NCBI GenBank assembly: GCA_013176395.1
Contig: JABMLP010000006.1
Coordinates: 1,550,001-1,614,000, forward strand
Length of the DNA stretch: 64,000 bases
Direction of reading: 5' to 3'
DNA from: Venturia oleaginea
Lineage: Eukaryota > Ascomycota > Dothideomycetes > Venturiales > Venturiaceae
Shown here: one piece after another, positions 31,305-42,840 of the stretch
Position numbering within the stretch: position 1 is the stretch's first letter
Layout: the number at the start of each line of letters is the position of its first letter
Made by a program: the position numbers and the translations under genes
Notes under the pieces: generated by a model
Told to the model about the DNA's origin: nothing
The model's database searches: none
What the model saw: only the letters and a program-made list of their open reading frames with translations

Positions 31305-34300
31305 ATGCCAGGTCCTAGCAATCGAGATCTTTCTTTCCGATATCAGGTGCAAAACTTCAATGTCTCATCTCTTAAGTTGTTCGGCGGCAACGCTTTCACT
31401 TTCGATGTTATCCTCTACTTCAACGGCATGGGTGTCCGATCCCGAGCTCTTCTTGACACCGGAGCAAACGGTTATGCCTTCATTAACCGACGATGCGCAC
31501 AGAAGCTGCAACACCTACTCCCAAACGTGGATCGACGAGCCCTCGAGACATAAGCTACGGCGACCGGTTACAAAGGAAATCAGGAGGAGGCAATATCGCA
31601 TGCAACGCTGTTGCACATGGAAATCGACGGAAGGCAGGAGTACAACGTTCCTTTCCTGGAAGTAACATTAGGACACCACGATGTAATTCTGGGAAGGACG
31701 TGGATGGCTCACAAGGTCGTACCGGATCCCGAGATGCAGCGCATTATCTGGAAGGATGGCCGAAAGAGAGAAACACCGATACAGAAGGTAGTGATGGTGG
31801 AGGAGGATAGGAAAGTGACGGTTAATTCGGAGGCTATCCAGAACAATATCGACAAGAGAGAAAAGAGGATGAGACAGGATGATCTTCGGAGAGCCGGCAA
31901 CTAGGCTAAACGGTTTCGGGACAACGTACAGCTGCTCAAACGGCCGAAATCGACCCGACCTCAATCTAACGAACTCGAGCCATCGATAGTAAGAAACGCG
32001 GAGTCAACGCCACTGGTACGCGAGAATGATACGATCGACACTTCAGAAGAAGACGTCTCTGTAGACTCGGAAAGCAACACTGATAGTAGTTGTTCAGACC
32101 TCTCCAATTTCGGTAACTACCAAGAAGAAGACCTGCTGGTCAGGTATTACCAGACACTGAAATGGGAGCAAGCAAGAGGCTACCGCATCATGGATAAGCA
32201 ATTAAAGGCAGCCGGTACAGATATCAACGCCTTGGATTCCGGACACGATAGCTCAAAGATTGCGGGTAAGAAGCTTGACCTCTGTATGATCAACTCTTCA
32301 GGTTTCCGCTTGAACTTAAAAGACAAAGAAGTCACCGCTGGATCCATATCCTTGTATGAAATCGAAAAGAGGATGAGTGAGCTCAGGAAGGAACGAGGAA
32401 TCGATTCCACTGAGGACTACCATGATCGGCTGAAAATCGCCCTAGAAGCACTGCAAGGTGAACTCCCAGAGGACGAATCCCCGGAGATGAGGACAACGAT
32501 CGAGAAGAAGCTACCTAATAAGCATATACTATACAAGGACTGCTTCTCAGAAGCAGACTCAAATCGACTGGCAGAACACCGAGAAGGCGTTGACCACGTT
32601 ATTGTGTTGGATGAAGGAAAGGCTGCGCCCGGTTTCTGTCCACTCTACAATATGTCCTTGGATGAGCTACAGTTTATCAAAGAATGGCTCTTGAAGAACT
32701 TGGAATCAGGCTTTATTGAGACCAGCTCATCGCCATTTGCATCACCTGTGCTCATTGTCAAGAAGCCCACGCCCGAGGGGGAGAAGCAGAAGTTCCGCTT
32801 CTGTATTGATTACCGCAGACTCAACACGCTCACAAAGAAAGACCGATATCCTATTCCGCTCATCACAGAGACAATGGCTAGATTGTCAAAGGTCAAGATC
32901 TTTACAAAGCTAGATATCCGACAAGCTTTCCATCGAATTCGGATGGACCCGGACTCTGAAGACCTCACTACGTTTAGAACTCGCTACGGAAGCTTCAAAT
33001 GCAAAGTCATGATGGAAGGATTGGTCAATGGAACTGCTACATGGCAGAGATACATGAACACCATCCTGATGGACTACCTCGACGACTTCTGTACCGCTTA
33101 CCTTGATGACATTTTGATCTATTCAGAGGACCCCTTGGAGCATACGGCTCACGTACACAAAGTTCTTGAACGACTACGCGCTGCAGGACTCCAGGCAGAT
33201 ATCAAGAAAAGCGAATTCGATGTCACTGAGACAAAGTACCTTGGATTTATCATCAGTACCTCCGGTATACGCGTCGACCCAGACAAGGTAGCCATCGTCA
33301 AACACTGGAAGCAACCACGAACTGTGAGGTAGACTCAGTCTTTCATCGGCTTCTGTAATTTCTACAGACGCTTCATCCGAAATTTTGGAAGGCTGGCAAA
33401 ACCACTTATCAGGCTAACCAGAAAGGATACCCCTTTCGACTTTGATGAAGATTGCATGGAGTCCTTTGAGAAGCTCAAGCATGCATTGACAACAGCTCCG
33501 TGCCTAGCCCTCTATGACCCGTTCGCCGAAACCCGAATGGAGACCGACGCATCCGATGGAGTAGTAGCAGGCACTCTCTCCCAACTTGGAAAAGATGGCG
33601 AATGGCACCCTGTAGCTTTCTACAGCAAAACAATGGACACTCATGAACTGAATTACGAGATCCATGACAAGGAAATGCTAGCGTTGATCCGAGGCCTGGA
33701 GGAGTGGAGTGCACTTCTTCGAGGAGCCCAATTACAATTTACCGCGATTACCGACCATCGTGCCCTGGAGTACTTTACGACAAAGAGGCTACTAAACCAA
33801 CGGCAAGCACGTTGGGCTGATTTGATCTCTGGATACAACTTCAAGATCGTCTACCGGCCAGGCAAAGAAAATATCATTGCCGACGCTCTCTCTCGCAAGG
33901 TCGATGAACTGAAATCACAAAAGGCCAAAGCAAATGCGGCTAGGACTATGCAAATGGTAAAAGATGACCAGATTGGAGTGGAACTCTGCCCTCTGGACCT
34001 CGATAGCAACCAGATGTTGCTGGTGAATCGGTTACTCAAAGCGAACCGGGAATCTAATTCACTTGACGAATGGAGAGTTCTCGCTCAGAAGGATTATACC
34101 TATTTGAGGTTGCAGGACGGGCTGTTGCTCTACCAAGGAAGATTATTCGTGCCTGAAGACGACAACCTCCGTACTCAACTGCTAAATGAAATTCATGCCT
34201 CGCTGCCAGCAGCGCACCCCGGACGAAACAAGACCCGTAAGATCGTCACCCGCAAATTCTACTGGCCTCGTATGAATGGAGACATCGATCGATACGTCGC

Positions 34301-36015
34301 CGCCTGTCAGTCATGCAGGAGATCGTCAGTCCCTCGAGATAAGACCCCTGGACTATTGAAGCCTCTCCCCATTCCTGATCGCCCATGGCAGCATGTATCA
34401 ATGGATTTCATGTCGTTTAACAAGGACAAGCATGGTTACGACAACGTGTTCGTAGTAGTTGACCGCCTTGGAAAAAGACCTTTCTCGATTCCCTGCCAGA
34501 AGACCGTAAAGGCTAAAGACGCCGCTCGGATGTACTATGAACACATCTATCGTATCTACGGCTTACCCGACTGTTACGCAAAGGCTATGACTCAAAGTAA
34601 TCTAGCTGGATTTGGCTAATCCGTACAGTAGAGTTCAAGTGGTCCGGGGCGACAATATCGTATCAAACAAGTGAAGCGAAGCTTGCAAGATATAAGAGTC
34701 GTGAATTGTGCTAAGTAACTAAAAGCAATAGCGAAGTAACTAGAGAGTGAAGATACGAGACACTGAGGGAGCAGAGTCTCGTGCGTTATATAGAGATCCA
34801 TCTCCTAAGAAATCCTGCGCTCGTGGCGCTCGCAATCGAGCGCTCGCTTTGCCAAGGCTCGAGCGTTCACATGATCCTTCCGATCCCGTGTAACAACTTA
34901 CTAATCACAAAGGAAATGCGCCATACATGTCACTAAACGTTCCACGTGACAGTATTCGTAACACCGACACCATTGTGTCCGACCAGGACCCTCGATTTAT
35001 CTCAGCCTTTTGGGATGAATTAAGCCTTATTCTCGGAATCAAACTCAGACGAAGTACCGCAGAACACGCGCAGACTGATGGCCAGACCGAAATTGTCAAC
35101 CAAGCACTACAGCAGAAGCTTCGGCACTTCGTGAATCACTACCAGGACAATTGGTCTGAATTGCTACCAGCAATGGATTTCGCAGCAGCATCGTCACCAC
35201 ACGAGTCAACAGGACTGTCACCCTCAGAGATCGAAATGGGATTCGTACCGCGGATGCACTACGACTGGGATTCACACACAGAAGGCAACACTGCAACAGA
35301 GAGGATGAATCGCCAAGAAGCACAGCAGTATGCGACACGAATGTATAACGCATGGAAGTTCGCAAAGGAACAACTATTTAAGGCCCAAGCCCGACAATCG
35401 ACGCAGGCGAACAAGAAACGACGAGAGGAGGACTTCGGCTTCGATGAGGAGACTGGCATTGGAGATTCAGTATACATTATAAAGAAGGCTTGGATTACTG
35501 ATCGACCCTGCGACAAGCTTGACAATCCTGTAGTAGGCCCATTCCCCATCATTGGAAGAAAGGGACACTCTTGGATTGTCAAGCTACCCGAGAGCTACAA
35601 GGTTGGCAACGTGTTCCACTCAGACCGACTTCGAAAGGCATCCCTCGAAGGGCTACCAGGGCAGCAGAACGCCAACGATGAGAACGACAGCTATGAGATC
35701 CATGGCAACGTGGAATGGGAAGTTGAACGAATACTCGGTAGCCGTATTCACCGTCGCAAACTCCAATACATGGTATCATGGAAAGGCTGGGACCCAGATA
35801 ACACTTGGTACGATGCGGAGAGTTTCAAGAACTCGCCAAAGCTGCTCCGTCTCTACCACGATGACAACCCAGATACGGACGGACCACCATTGAGACTCGA
35901 TGAATGGCAGGATGCATTTGACCGCGAGATTGAAGACCTACCTCATGAGGATGACAACGCTGCAGTTACCAAAGGAAGGATAACGAAAATGCGGAGAAGG
36001 ATGAACAAGCGCTAG
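31305..36015 (+). pseudogene. pol: Element C pol, three stops and an LTR insertion
   Basis: One frame starting MPGPSNRD with protease (LLDTGANGYAF, then VILGRTWMA), linker, RT (FCIDYRRLN, AYLDDILIY), RNase H (ETDASDGVVAG, ITDHRALEYF), integrase finger (HPGRNKTRK...CQSCRRS), core (SMDFMSF, TIVSDQDPRF, HAQTDGQTEIVN) and chromodomain (MVSWKGWDPDNTWYDAE, about 35770). TAA 31551-31553, TAG 31902-31904 and TAG 33330-33332 interrupt it; each fits CAA or CAG with C changed to T. At 34572 a solo LTR splits the integrase between YGLPD and TIVSDQDP. Otherwise the frame is preserved. Confidence 0.93.
34572..34963 (-). repeat. Family B solo LTR in element C integrase
   Basis: 392 bp; on the plus strand TGTTACGC...CGTAACA, with target duplication CCGAC (34567-34571 and 34964-34968). 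Same family as the split LTR at 6545/12139; on the minus strand it has a TATA box (CTCTATATAA). Confidence 0.92.
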
Positions 36016-36146
36016 CCGTGTTGGGATGATGCATTTAACGGTTTTTGTATTGGGCTTGATGGCGTTCGGATGACAAATTCAGCACGCCAAGATGATACCT
36101 TATAGCCCTACTCGGTATACATTTGACTCATTGAAGGGGGGGGTGA

Positions 36147-36326
36147 TGTGACGGCATGGCATGGTGGCCATCTTTGTCACATGACAACGTTTCGCAGCCA
36201 CACTGTGGCGAGAGGAACATCAACTCGCGCGCCCCGTAGTTACTTACTCTCTATCTGATATTCTCTCATCACACTGAGTAAATGGAATCTTAGTTCATTC
36301 TGTCTGGTTCAATGCTCGCCGTGACA
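36147..36326 (+). repeat. 3' LTR of element C
   Basis: Identical to 29187-29366, preceded by GAAGGGGGGGGTGA (polypurine tract) and followed by CTCAA. Confidence 0.95.
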
Positions 36327-36366
36327 CTCAACGCCATCAGCTTGAGTGGATGGTAGGCGACATATA

Positions 36367-36924
36367 TTAAACTGATTGCTTGATTGGGTAACTATCTAGG
36401 CCGATCCAACCACCTATATAGGCCGTTTTTGGCTCCGCCTGACGGCGTCGGTTAGTTGGCTTTATCCTCTGAACAAGTGTGAACCAGGGTATAATAACCG
36501 CCGGGTCTTCGCAGGGAGCTCGCTGGCGATCGTATGGACGGCTCCATTGGGTGGTAAGCTCTGGCGTACGCTTTACCAAGTTGTTAACCCAGTTCTTGCC
36601 AACAGGCTTCCCACCCCGCTCTCTTAGTAGTTTATTAGCCATATCTTGTACGTAGGCCTTCGACGGCGGTAGGCCGCGTATGCTTTCGTTAAAAATACGC
36701 TTTATAACCACCTCCTCTTCTAGCTTTGTCAATCGCTTCGAGTTCGGCTCGCATTCGCGTCGAGGGCGCTGTGCGGCGCGTCGGCGTTGTACTGTTGTTC
36801 GAGGTACGCTATATATTACTGCAGCGCGTCTTTCGCTTTGGATTTGCTTTAAATTGATATCTGAGATAGCAAGGAATATATCTCCTTATTTACAGATCTT
36901 CTGCTTTTCGTGTTGTTGAGGCAT
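36367..36924 (-). pseudogene. Fot1/pogo-like transposase N-terminal remnant
   Basis: Minus-strand frame from ATG 36924 (MPQQHEKQKICK, then TAA, then the same frame continues). It includes the CENP-B/Tc5-like motif ERGGKPVGKNWVNNLVKR, parallel to RGGEPVGKNWAERFITR of the intact copy at 12490, and stops matching after WFTLVQ. The catalytic core is missing. The start region around 36,955-37,010 has two copies of GGTGGCCCACTCGCTTG, like the subterminal repeats of the intact transposon. Confidence 0.8.
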
Positions 36925-37010
36925 TACGCGACGTTGTTACGAAGGCGGTTTACGTTTGTGAGGTGGCCCACTCGCTTGGGTGGCCCACTCGCTTGTGAAG
37001 TACGTTAATT

Positions 37011-37743
37011 AAGGCGATAAGTGCGATGAGCCGGAAGCGAAACAGAATCTATGATTTTGTGAAGCATCGTTTTGCAACCGCGCGGTGCAAATTAGTTTTT
37101 TGGCAAAGGAGAAGCTGGCTTTTATAAGTAACTGCTAGGCCTTGATAGTAGTTAGTTTCATAGTAATGAATGTGGTCGCTTTGGGGGGTTTGGAGGCTTT
37201 TTAGTACCCTTTCTGGCAATAAGATCGTTGAGGATGATGTCATCGTTATTGTTATGGTCTGGAAGGGACATTTGAGGCCGTTGTGATGGCTCAATTAGGT
37301 AATATGTAGAGAAAGGCGGTGGTTGTTGATTATTTACTTGAGCCTCACTATTTCCCGTGCTAGAGCCTAAAGAAGTATAGCGTTAATTTGCCAAGAAACC
37401 AATTTACACTGCGCGGGTGCAAAAGCGATGCACGAGATCGAGGTTAGGTCTTGGGACGAATGTCTGTGGCATGTTTTGCAAACACTCTGATACTATACTT
37501 CAGAATATCTGCGTTATCAGCGATGTGCAGAGAGAACAGCGAAGGAAGTGATGTACAAGGTAGGAGAAACACATAAAGAAGATCAGGATGAGTAAGACGC
37601 TTGGTGCTTGCAGTTTAGTCCCGGAAACGACGAACTCTGACATCACCAATCTCTAAGCTTATATAAGGTACGAGTAGTTCTCCGAATCGTGTCCTAGCCC
37701 AAGATCATTCTTATATCTGTACCTATATCTTGCCACAATCCCG
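37011..37743. other. Boundary between repeat island and gene island
   Basis: No coding region recognised. It ends with the promoter region of the next gene. Confidence 0.4.
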
Positions 37744-38202
37744 ATGGACTCCATACCCCCATCTCCCCCTACCGAACCAGAAAAGGGCTCAAAACCATGT
37801 TCCATCTGTCAACGTCCTCGCAATGTCTTGATTCGTTGCCAAATCGATAGTACGCGGAAATGGTGTTTTGTATGTACGGGGAAGTGCTGGAGGGAGGTTT
37901 CGGGGGGGAGGGTTGATGGGCCGGGGTTTGAGGGGTATAGGTATGGGGGGATGTGGAAGAATAAGCATGCTGGTGTTTCGGCGAAGATTAAGGGGAGGGC
38001 TAAGGCTGGCAATGGAGAGGTAGAGAGGGAGGGGAGGGCGAAGAGGAGAGGTGATAGGAAGAGTGATGGGAGGAGTGATGGGAGGAGGAAGGATGGTCGA
38101 TTGGAGGGAGATGTATTGGGGGAGTGGGGGGAAGATGATGCTGGTGATGGGATTGGGGAGGGGGAGGATGGTAATGATGGTGGGGTGCTTTCTGAGGAGT
38201 GA
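37744..38202 (+). CDS. Small Cys-rich protein, unknown function
   Basis: Single-exon gene, 152 aa. Residues 17-75 form a Cys/Trp-rich module: CSICQRPRNVLIRCQ, KWCFVCTGKCW and YRYGGMWKNKH. Two close CxxC-like pairs suggest zinc binding. The rest is a low-complexity basic then acidic tail (KRRGDRKSDGRSDGRR, then Glu/Asp/Gly). I recall the module as a short conserved fungal family without known function. The start is the first ATG, preceded by CCCG. No signal peptide, so probably nuclear or cytosolic. G+A-rich codon use in the tail differs from the module. Confidence 0.72.
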   Translation: MDSIPPSPPTEPEKGSKPCSICQRPRNVLIRCQIDSTRKWCFVCTGKCWREVSGGRVDGPGFEGYRYGGMWKNKHAGVSAKIKGRAKAGNGEVEREGRAKRRGDRKSDGRSDGRRKDGRLEGDVLGEWGEDDAGDGIGEGEDGNDGGVLSEE

Positions 38203-38588
38203 TGACGGTTATTATAGCTTGCTCTGGATAAATTGAAGAGATTCTTTCGGATGGGAAAGATCAGATGGGGAAGATGGGAAAGATGATTTCTGATGGTTGT
38301 TCATACAGGCTTGCTATGATTGGAAGAGAGTTGTGAGGCTTTTTAGCGATATCTACTTTAGCTCTAGCCTATGTCCAGACACGATTGCTCATCATCTCAT
38401 AATCCATCAATGAGGACTCTTTCCGCACCGCACCAGCCCATCGCAAAGCATTGCTCATGTTTACGCAAATACTAGAAAGCGGTATGGCCTAGTAACCATC
38501 CACTTCCATATTCCATCTCCCCCCTTCGAGAATCCAGATCTCTCGTGTATATAACTGTCCCCAGAATCCAATTGCTCTCCTCTTTCTA
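38203..38588. other. Intergenic, nothing recognised
   Basis: Holds the 3' end of the small Cys-rich gene and the promoter of the pirin gene. CTCTCGTGTATATAACTG at about 38540 is a plausible TATA box 50 bp before the ATG. Confidence 0.4.
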
Positions 38589-39627
38589 ATGTCCAAAAAA
38601 CTCCAATCTTCTCAGGCTCCAATACCTCCTTCCAAATCTACTACCTCAAATTTAACAACAGCAACAGCAGCATTTTTAGTTCTACTCCTAGCAGCCACCG
38701 TGGCTTTCTTCTCGCCTCTACACGCAACGCTTTCTCGATCCATACCTAAATCTTCTTCCCTCACACGCAACATGTCGACCACTCCTTCATCCATGAAGAT
38801 CGTTAAACGTCCATGGAACGATCGTGGTGCTGCTGATCATGGTTGGCTATACAGTTTCCACACCTTCAGCTTCGCCTCCTACTACAACCCCAAGTACGAA
38901 GGCTTCGGCCCTCTACGCGTCATCAACGAGGATCGTGTCGAAAAGGGAACAGGATTCGGCACCCACAGCCATGCCGAATTCCTGATCTGGTCATACATTG
39001 TTTCTGGCGAACTGGAACACAAGGACTCCATGGGCAACCTCGAGACATTGAGACGTGGTGAAGTACAGTTCACTTCTGCGGGCACGGGAATCAGGCATTC
39101 TGAGTATAATAGGAATAAGACAGAGGTATGTTTATTCCCGCCTACGCATCGATAGATCAGATACTGACGATTTGAAGGACACCCATTTCCTCCAAATATG
39201 GGCGAAGCCGAACGTCAAGGGCCTGAAACCAAGCTATATCACCCGCAAATTCACCGACGAGCAGAAGAAAGATAACCTCGTCCGCATCATCGAGTCAATA
39301 GATCGCCACTCTGGAGGCGACAAAGAATCTGATCCTATCCCGGCACACTCCGATGTTAGCATGTTCGCTAGCATCCTCTCACCCGGCAAGAGCGTCACAC
39401 ATGATATTGTTGTTGAGGGAGAGAGAAAGATATATGCACAGCTTGTCATGAGCGGACGCACGCAGCCGAAATCTGGTGGCGCTTCCATTAAGATTGGCGA
39501 CGTGGTTTTGGAAGAGGGGGATGGTGCATTTATTAGTGGAGCTAAGGGTCCTGGAAAGATTGAGATCGAGAGTGCTGGTGCTAAGCCGGCTGAGTTCTTG
39601 CTTTTTGATATGGGATTGAAGGATTAA
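38589..39627 (+). CDS. Pirin-family protein with N-terminal membrane segment
   Basis: Two exons: 38589-39125 and 39178-39627. The 52-nt intron has donor GTATGT, branch ACTGAC and acceptor GAAG, and keeps frame. 328 aa. Pirins are cupin proteins that bind iron; some cleave quercetin, others act as nuclear cofactors. Residues from about 70 match the N-terminal cupin (SFHTFSFASYYNP, LRVINEDRV), with metal ligands H-S-H (in GTHSHAEF) and H-S-E (in GIRHSEYN), the usual three His and one Glu. The second cupin ends at GLKD. Unusually, residues 27-45 are hydrophobic (AAFLVLLLAATVAFF), giving a membrane or targeting segment. A second ATG at 38772 (residue 62) would give a plain soluble pirin, so two products are possible. 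Confidence 0.9.
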
Positions 39628-39841
39628 TGAGGGGTTTTCAGATGTAAATAGTGAGTGTGCTAGATAATGCTTGAATTATTGATAAATAGAAGTTGATTCA
39701 GGAACAGTTCGAACTGCTTGTGGAAGCTATCTTAAACTTTTTCGAATATGACTACCATGCTGTTGGGGTCAGTCCAAGACCTCGTCATCCTCAAGACAAG
39801 TACTATCTTCAAAACCCGTTTCCTAAACCATCATAAGTATC

Positions 39842-41007
39842 TCACAAAAACCAAAACACCAAGGCAAAACTCACAAACAAGCCCCACACCTCCATAACAC
39901 CCCTCACTCCACCCGCCTCCCCAACAGCCTCATGATCCACACCACCAACCTCACACCTCTTCCCCCCCAAGCCCATCCCACCATCCTCACCAGACGCATT
40001 AAACAAAACCTCAATCCACAACACATCGAAAAACGCACTCTTCCCAACCTCCATACTCCCACTCCAACTACTATTCGCCCCCCACATATCCAAATACAAC
40101 CTCGTCCCTTCGAACGGATCAACCACAGAACTGGGAACATGCAAAGTACTAGTATTCACCAGCACCCCATCAGCAAACACAGCCGTCCTCCCACCCACCC
40201 AATCCAACCGATGAACCATCCACTCATCCCACCGTTTCCCCTTCGGTAGCGTCACGTTACTTGTCCCGCCGGGAACGGGCATCCAGTGCGGCGCACCGGA
40301 GTCGGCGGGTTGATTTGAGTATTGGATTTTGTTGGGGGGCGCGCGGGTGAAGAATTCGATGTCGGATTCTTGGGTGTCGTTTTTGTAGGTGAAGAGGGCT
40401 GCGATGGCGCCTGGGGGGCCGTGGATGCGGGAGGCGATGCGAATGGAGGCGTGGGTTAGGTTGTGTTTTGTGTAGGTTATTTCGGCGGCGGTTTGGGTGA
40501 GAGGGGTTTTGCGGGTTGTGGAGAGGGTTAGGTGGGAGTTGTAGGGTGGGTTTTTGTTGGTGGTGGTGTTTGCTTGCCCTGTGGTTGTGGTGTTGGGTTT
40601 GTTCTACTTGGGGGATGGGTGGTTGAGAGAGGGGGGACATGCGTACTGATCGAAACCTGCTCCTTTGTGAAATCCACCGGGATCGAAGTCCCGCCTGGTG
40701 ATTTCCTCGGGAAATCTCGTATATACCAGTCCCGAGTCCACGATTCATCGTCTACGATTTTCCATCTCGGAGAGGAGGCGTGTCTGGAAGAGGCTTGTCT
40801 GGGAGGTGTGTGTTCGTTTCCCACTGGATCTCGGTAGGAAGATATGGTGCTCGGAGCCATATTCCGAAAATCGTAGAAACGGTAGTATTGGAATGTTGAT
40901 GCTGCGATGCCGGTGGTGGTGAAGGAGGTGCAATCGCTTGCTGGTTGTTGGGCTTGTAAGATTACTGCGTGGGCGAGGCAGGCTGAGAGGAGGAGGGTGG
41001 GAAACAT
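39842..41007 (-). CDS. GH16-family glycosidase, probably GPI-anchored
   Basis: Minus strand, two exons: 41007-40657 and 40603-39842. The 53-nt intron has donor GTTTCG and acceptor AGTAG; the donor is weak, but this choice restores frame (a GTACGC donor 10 nt later would not). 370 aa. A signal peptide (MFPTLLLSACLAHAVILQAQ) precedes a concanavalin-like jelly roll with the GH16 catalytic motif E-x-D-x-E in QESDIEFF, and WMVHRLDWVGGRTAVFADG and YLDMWGANSSW downstream. Retaining beta-glucanases and transglycosylases of this family act on the cell wall. The last 20 residues are hydrophobic (VMEVWGLFVSFALVFWFL) after a Gly-rich stretch, as in a GPI signal. Substrate cannot be told. Confidence 0.85.
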
Positions 41008-42020
41008 TGTTCTATCGAGATTGTGCAGTAGGTGAGAAGGGAATGGTGTGGGATGGGGATTTTCGATGGGAGTTAGAAGCGTATGATACTATTAGCATTC
41101 CTCAATATCCCATCGTATCGCATCGTATCGCATCTCGTCTCGTCCAACGCCAAACATCAGCCCAGCCCAGCTCAGCCCATTATTCTTCGCAAAGGGGCGC
41201 ACGATATCAGAATCTGGAGAAATAGGTATGCACTCCAAGCCTTGTCCCACGAGCGCCGCATGACGCTAACAGCCTTGTACAACAGCTGAATACCCAAGCC
41301 GTTCCTGGATGTCGCTTCTCAATAAGGCAGGATAGGGCTAGAATGATAGGGCTGGCAAATTTCTAGTGTCCGCGCATGTTGTTTGTACCACATATCGTTT
41401 TATTTTTAGTCCGTGTGGCGGTAAGGCTGAGCTGAGCTGTGTGTCAGGATGGCGCTATATCTGGTCCTGGTTGACAGAGAGCTGTTAGTTCGTCGTTAAA
41501 TAGATGGGTTTGAACCAGTTAGCATGAGAAGTGATTGGGGATGTTGTGTGATAGAACTATAAGGCTGACAATGCATTTTTCTCGGTTAATTGTTGACGTG
41601 ACGGGAGAATGTGGATGCGCCTATGGAGATGTTAGGATGAATGTTTTTGTTTCTCTTTTAAGGGGAGTGAGATAGTTTGATGGTTTGATACATATTTTGC
41701 TTTTGTATGAGATGTTCTCGTCGAGCTCTTGTTGTGTTGTTGGCTACAGAAGGTAAGCTTTCTTCTCGATCTTTCATCCAATCGAGAGCGGTCACGCCCA
41801 ATTCGATTATTCGTTCCCCTCCAAACCAAAAATAAGTCGAATTGTGCGACTGAGAATTTCTGTAGACGACATGATGGGCTAAAAATATTTTTTCTACTCG
41901 GTAAGCCCAATTCAGAAGCCATCACGACGAACAAATACCCGTTTGAATAAAATCTAGAGAAAATACTGTTTACAACTCGTATCATCCGGAAAATTCTTCA
42001 GTGCATGTAGTAATTTATAG
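41008..42020. other. Intergenic, nothing recognised
   Basis: A 1-kb gap between the GH16 promoter and the epimerase relic. Short ORFs show no family features. Confidence 0.4.
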
Positions 42021-42840
42021 CTAATGTAGTCCCATCATCAAATTCCCATAACGAACAATATCCAAACAAGCCTGTGGAAGAGTCTTCTTCGTCTTCCATT
42101 TGAGAATCGTGGCAGACTCATTGGGATCAGCAATCACATACCAACATCCCCATCTCGGCGGCCGGCTTCTCTAGTCGGAGTCTTGCGGCCTGAAGACATC
42201 TCAATTGCTGCAACGATCTCCTTTACTGAATGGCCTGTGCCAGTGCCTAAGTTGAACACATGAAAGCCGTTGTCGAAAGAGTCGTTGACTGGTATAGCAT
42301 TAATCGCAGCCAAATGTCCTTGTGCAAGATCCGTGACGTGGACGAAATCTCTGATAGCGGTCCCATCAAGTGTATCCCAATCTGTACCGAATATGTTCAA
42401 TGCTGGAATGTCGCCGACCAGAGCGTTGACCACGACTGGCATAAGGTTGTTCGGAATACCTTGTGGATCCTCGCCCAAAAGCCCAGATTCGTCGCAACCA
42501 ATTGGATTGAAGTAGCGTAGAGCCACGATGTTCCATTCCGGATCAGAGAATGCGAGATGACTGAGTATAGCTTCGCACCTCCATTTGGTTCGGCCACAAG
42601 GATTCGTGAGCCCTGTACAGCCGCTGCTGTCGCATTTATTCTCGATAATCGACCGCCTTTGTTCGCAAGCTCTCCATAGACTGTCGCCGCCGAAGGAAAC
42701 AAGAAATTCTCTACCCCGACTTGCCCAAGCGTTGAATAAAAGTCGATCATGCCCTCAAGATTGTTGGCGTAGTAATCTAGGGCTTCTGGAAGCTTTCAGC
42801 AACAGCCTTGTAAGCAGCGACGTGAAGGCCTGCAGAAAAT
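42021..42840 (-). pseudogene. UDP-glucose 4-epimerase pseudogene
   Basis: Minus-strand relic of the Leloir-pathway enzyme that interconverts UDP-glucose and UDP-galactose. Recognisable in order: HVAAYKAV (42,835), YYANNLEG, FLFPSAATVYGE, then a degenerate stretch where the catalytic YxxxK should lie, SHLAFSDPEWNIVALRYFNP, GEDPQGIPNNLMP, RDFVHVTDLAQGHLAA, FNLGTG, and a C-terminus ending at 42021. At least three frame changes (near 42,780, 42,560 and 42,135) break it, and the NAD-binding N-terminus (about 70 residues) is missing. A functional copy presumably exists elsewhere. Confidence 0.88.

Larger units (their letters stand above)
29187..36326 (+). mobile_element. Full-length Ty3/gypsy chromovirus C
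   Basis: Two 180-bp LTRs (29187-29366 and 36147-36326) read identical and are flanked by CTCAA (29182-29186 and 36327-36331). Inside: repeat-rich leader, gag, pol in another frame, polypurine tract 36133-36146. Pol has three nonsense codons and a family B solo LTR insertion. 7140 bp in total, of which 392 bp is that insertion. Confidence 0.95.

Noticed and set aside
40257..40748. 163-aa minus ORF rich in His/Pro/Arg
   Set aside because: Shadow frame of the GH16 exon 2.
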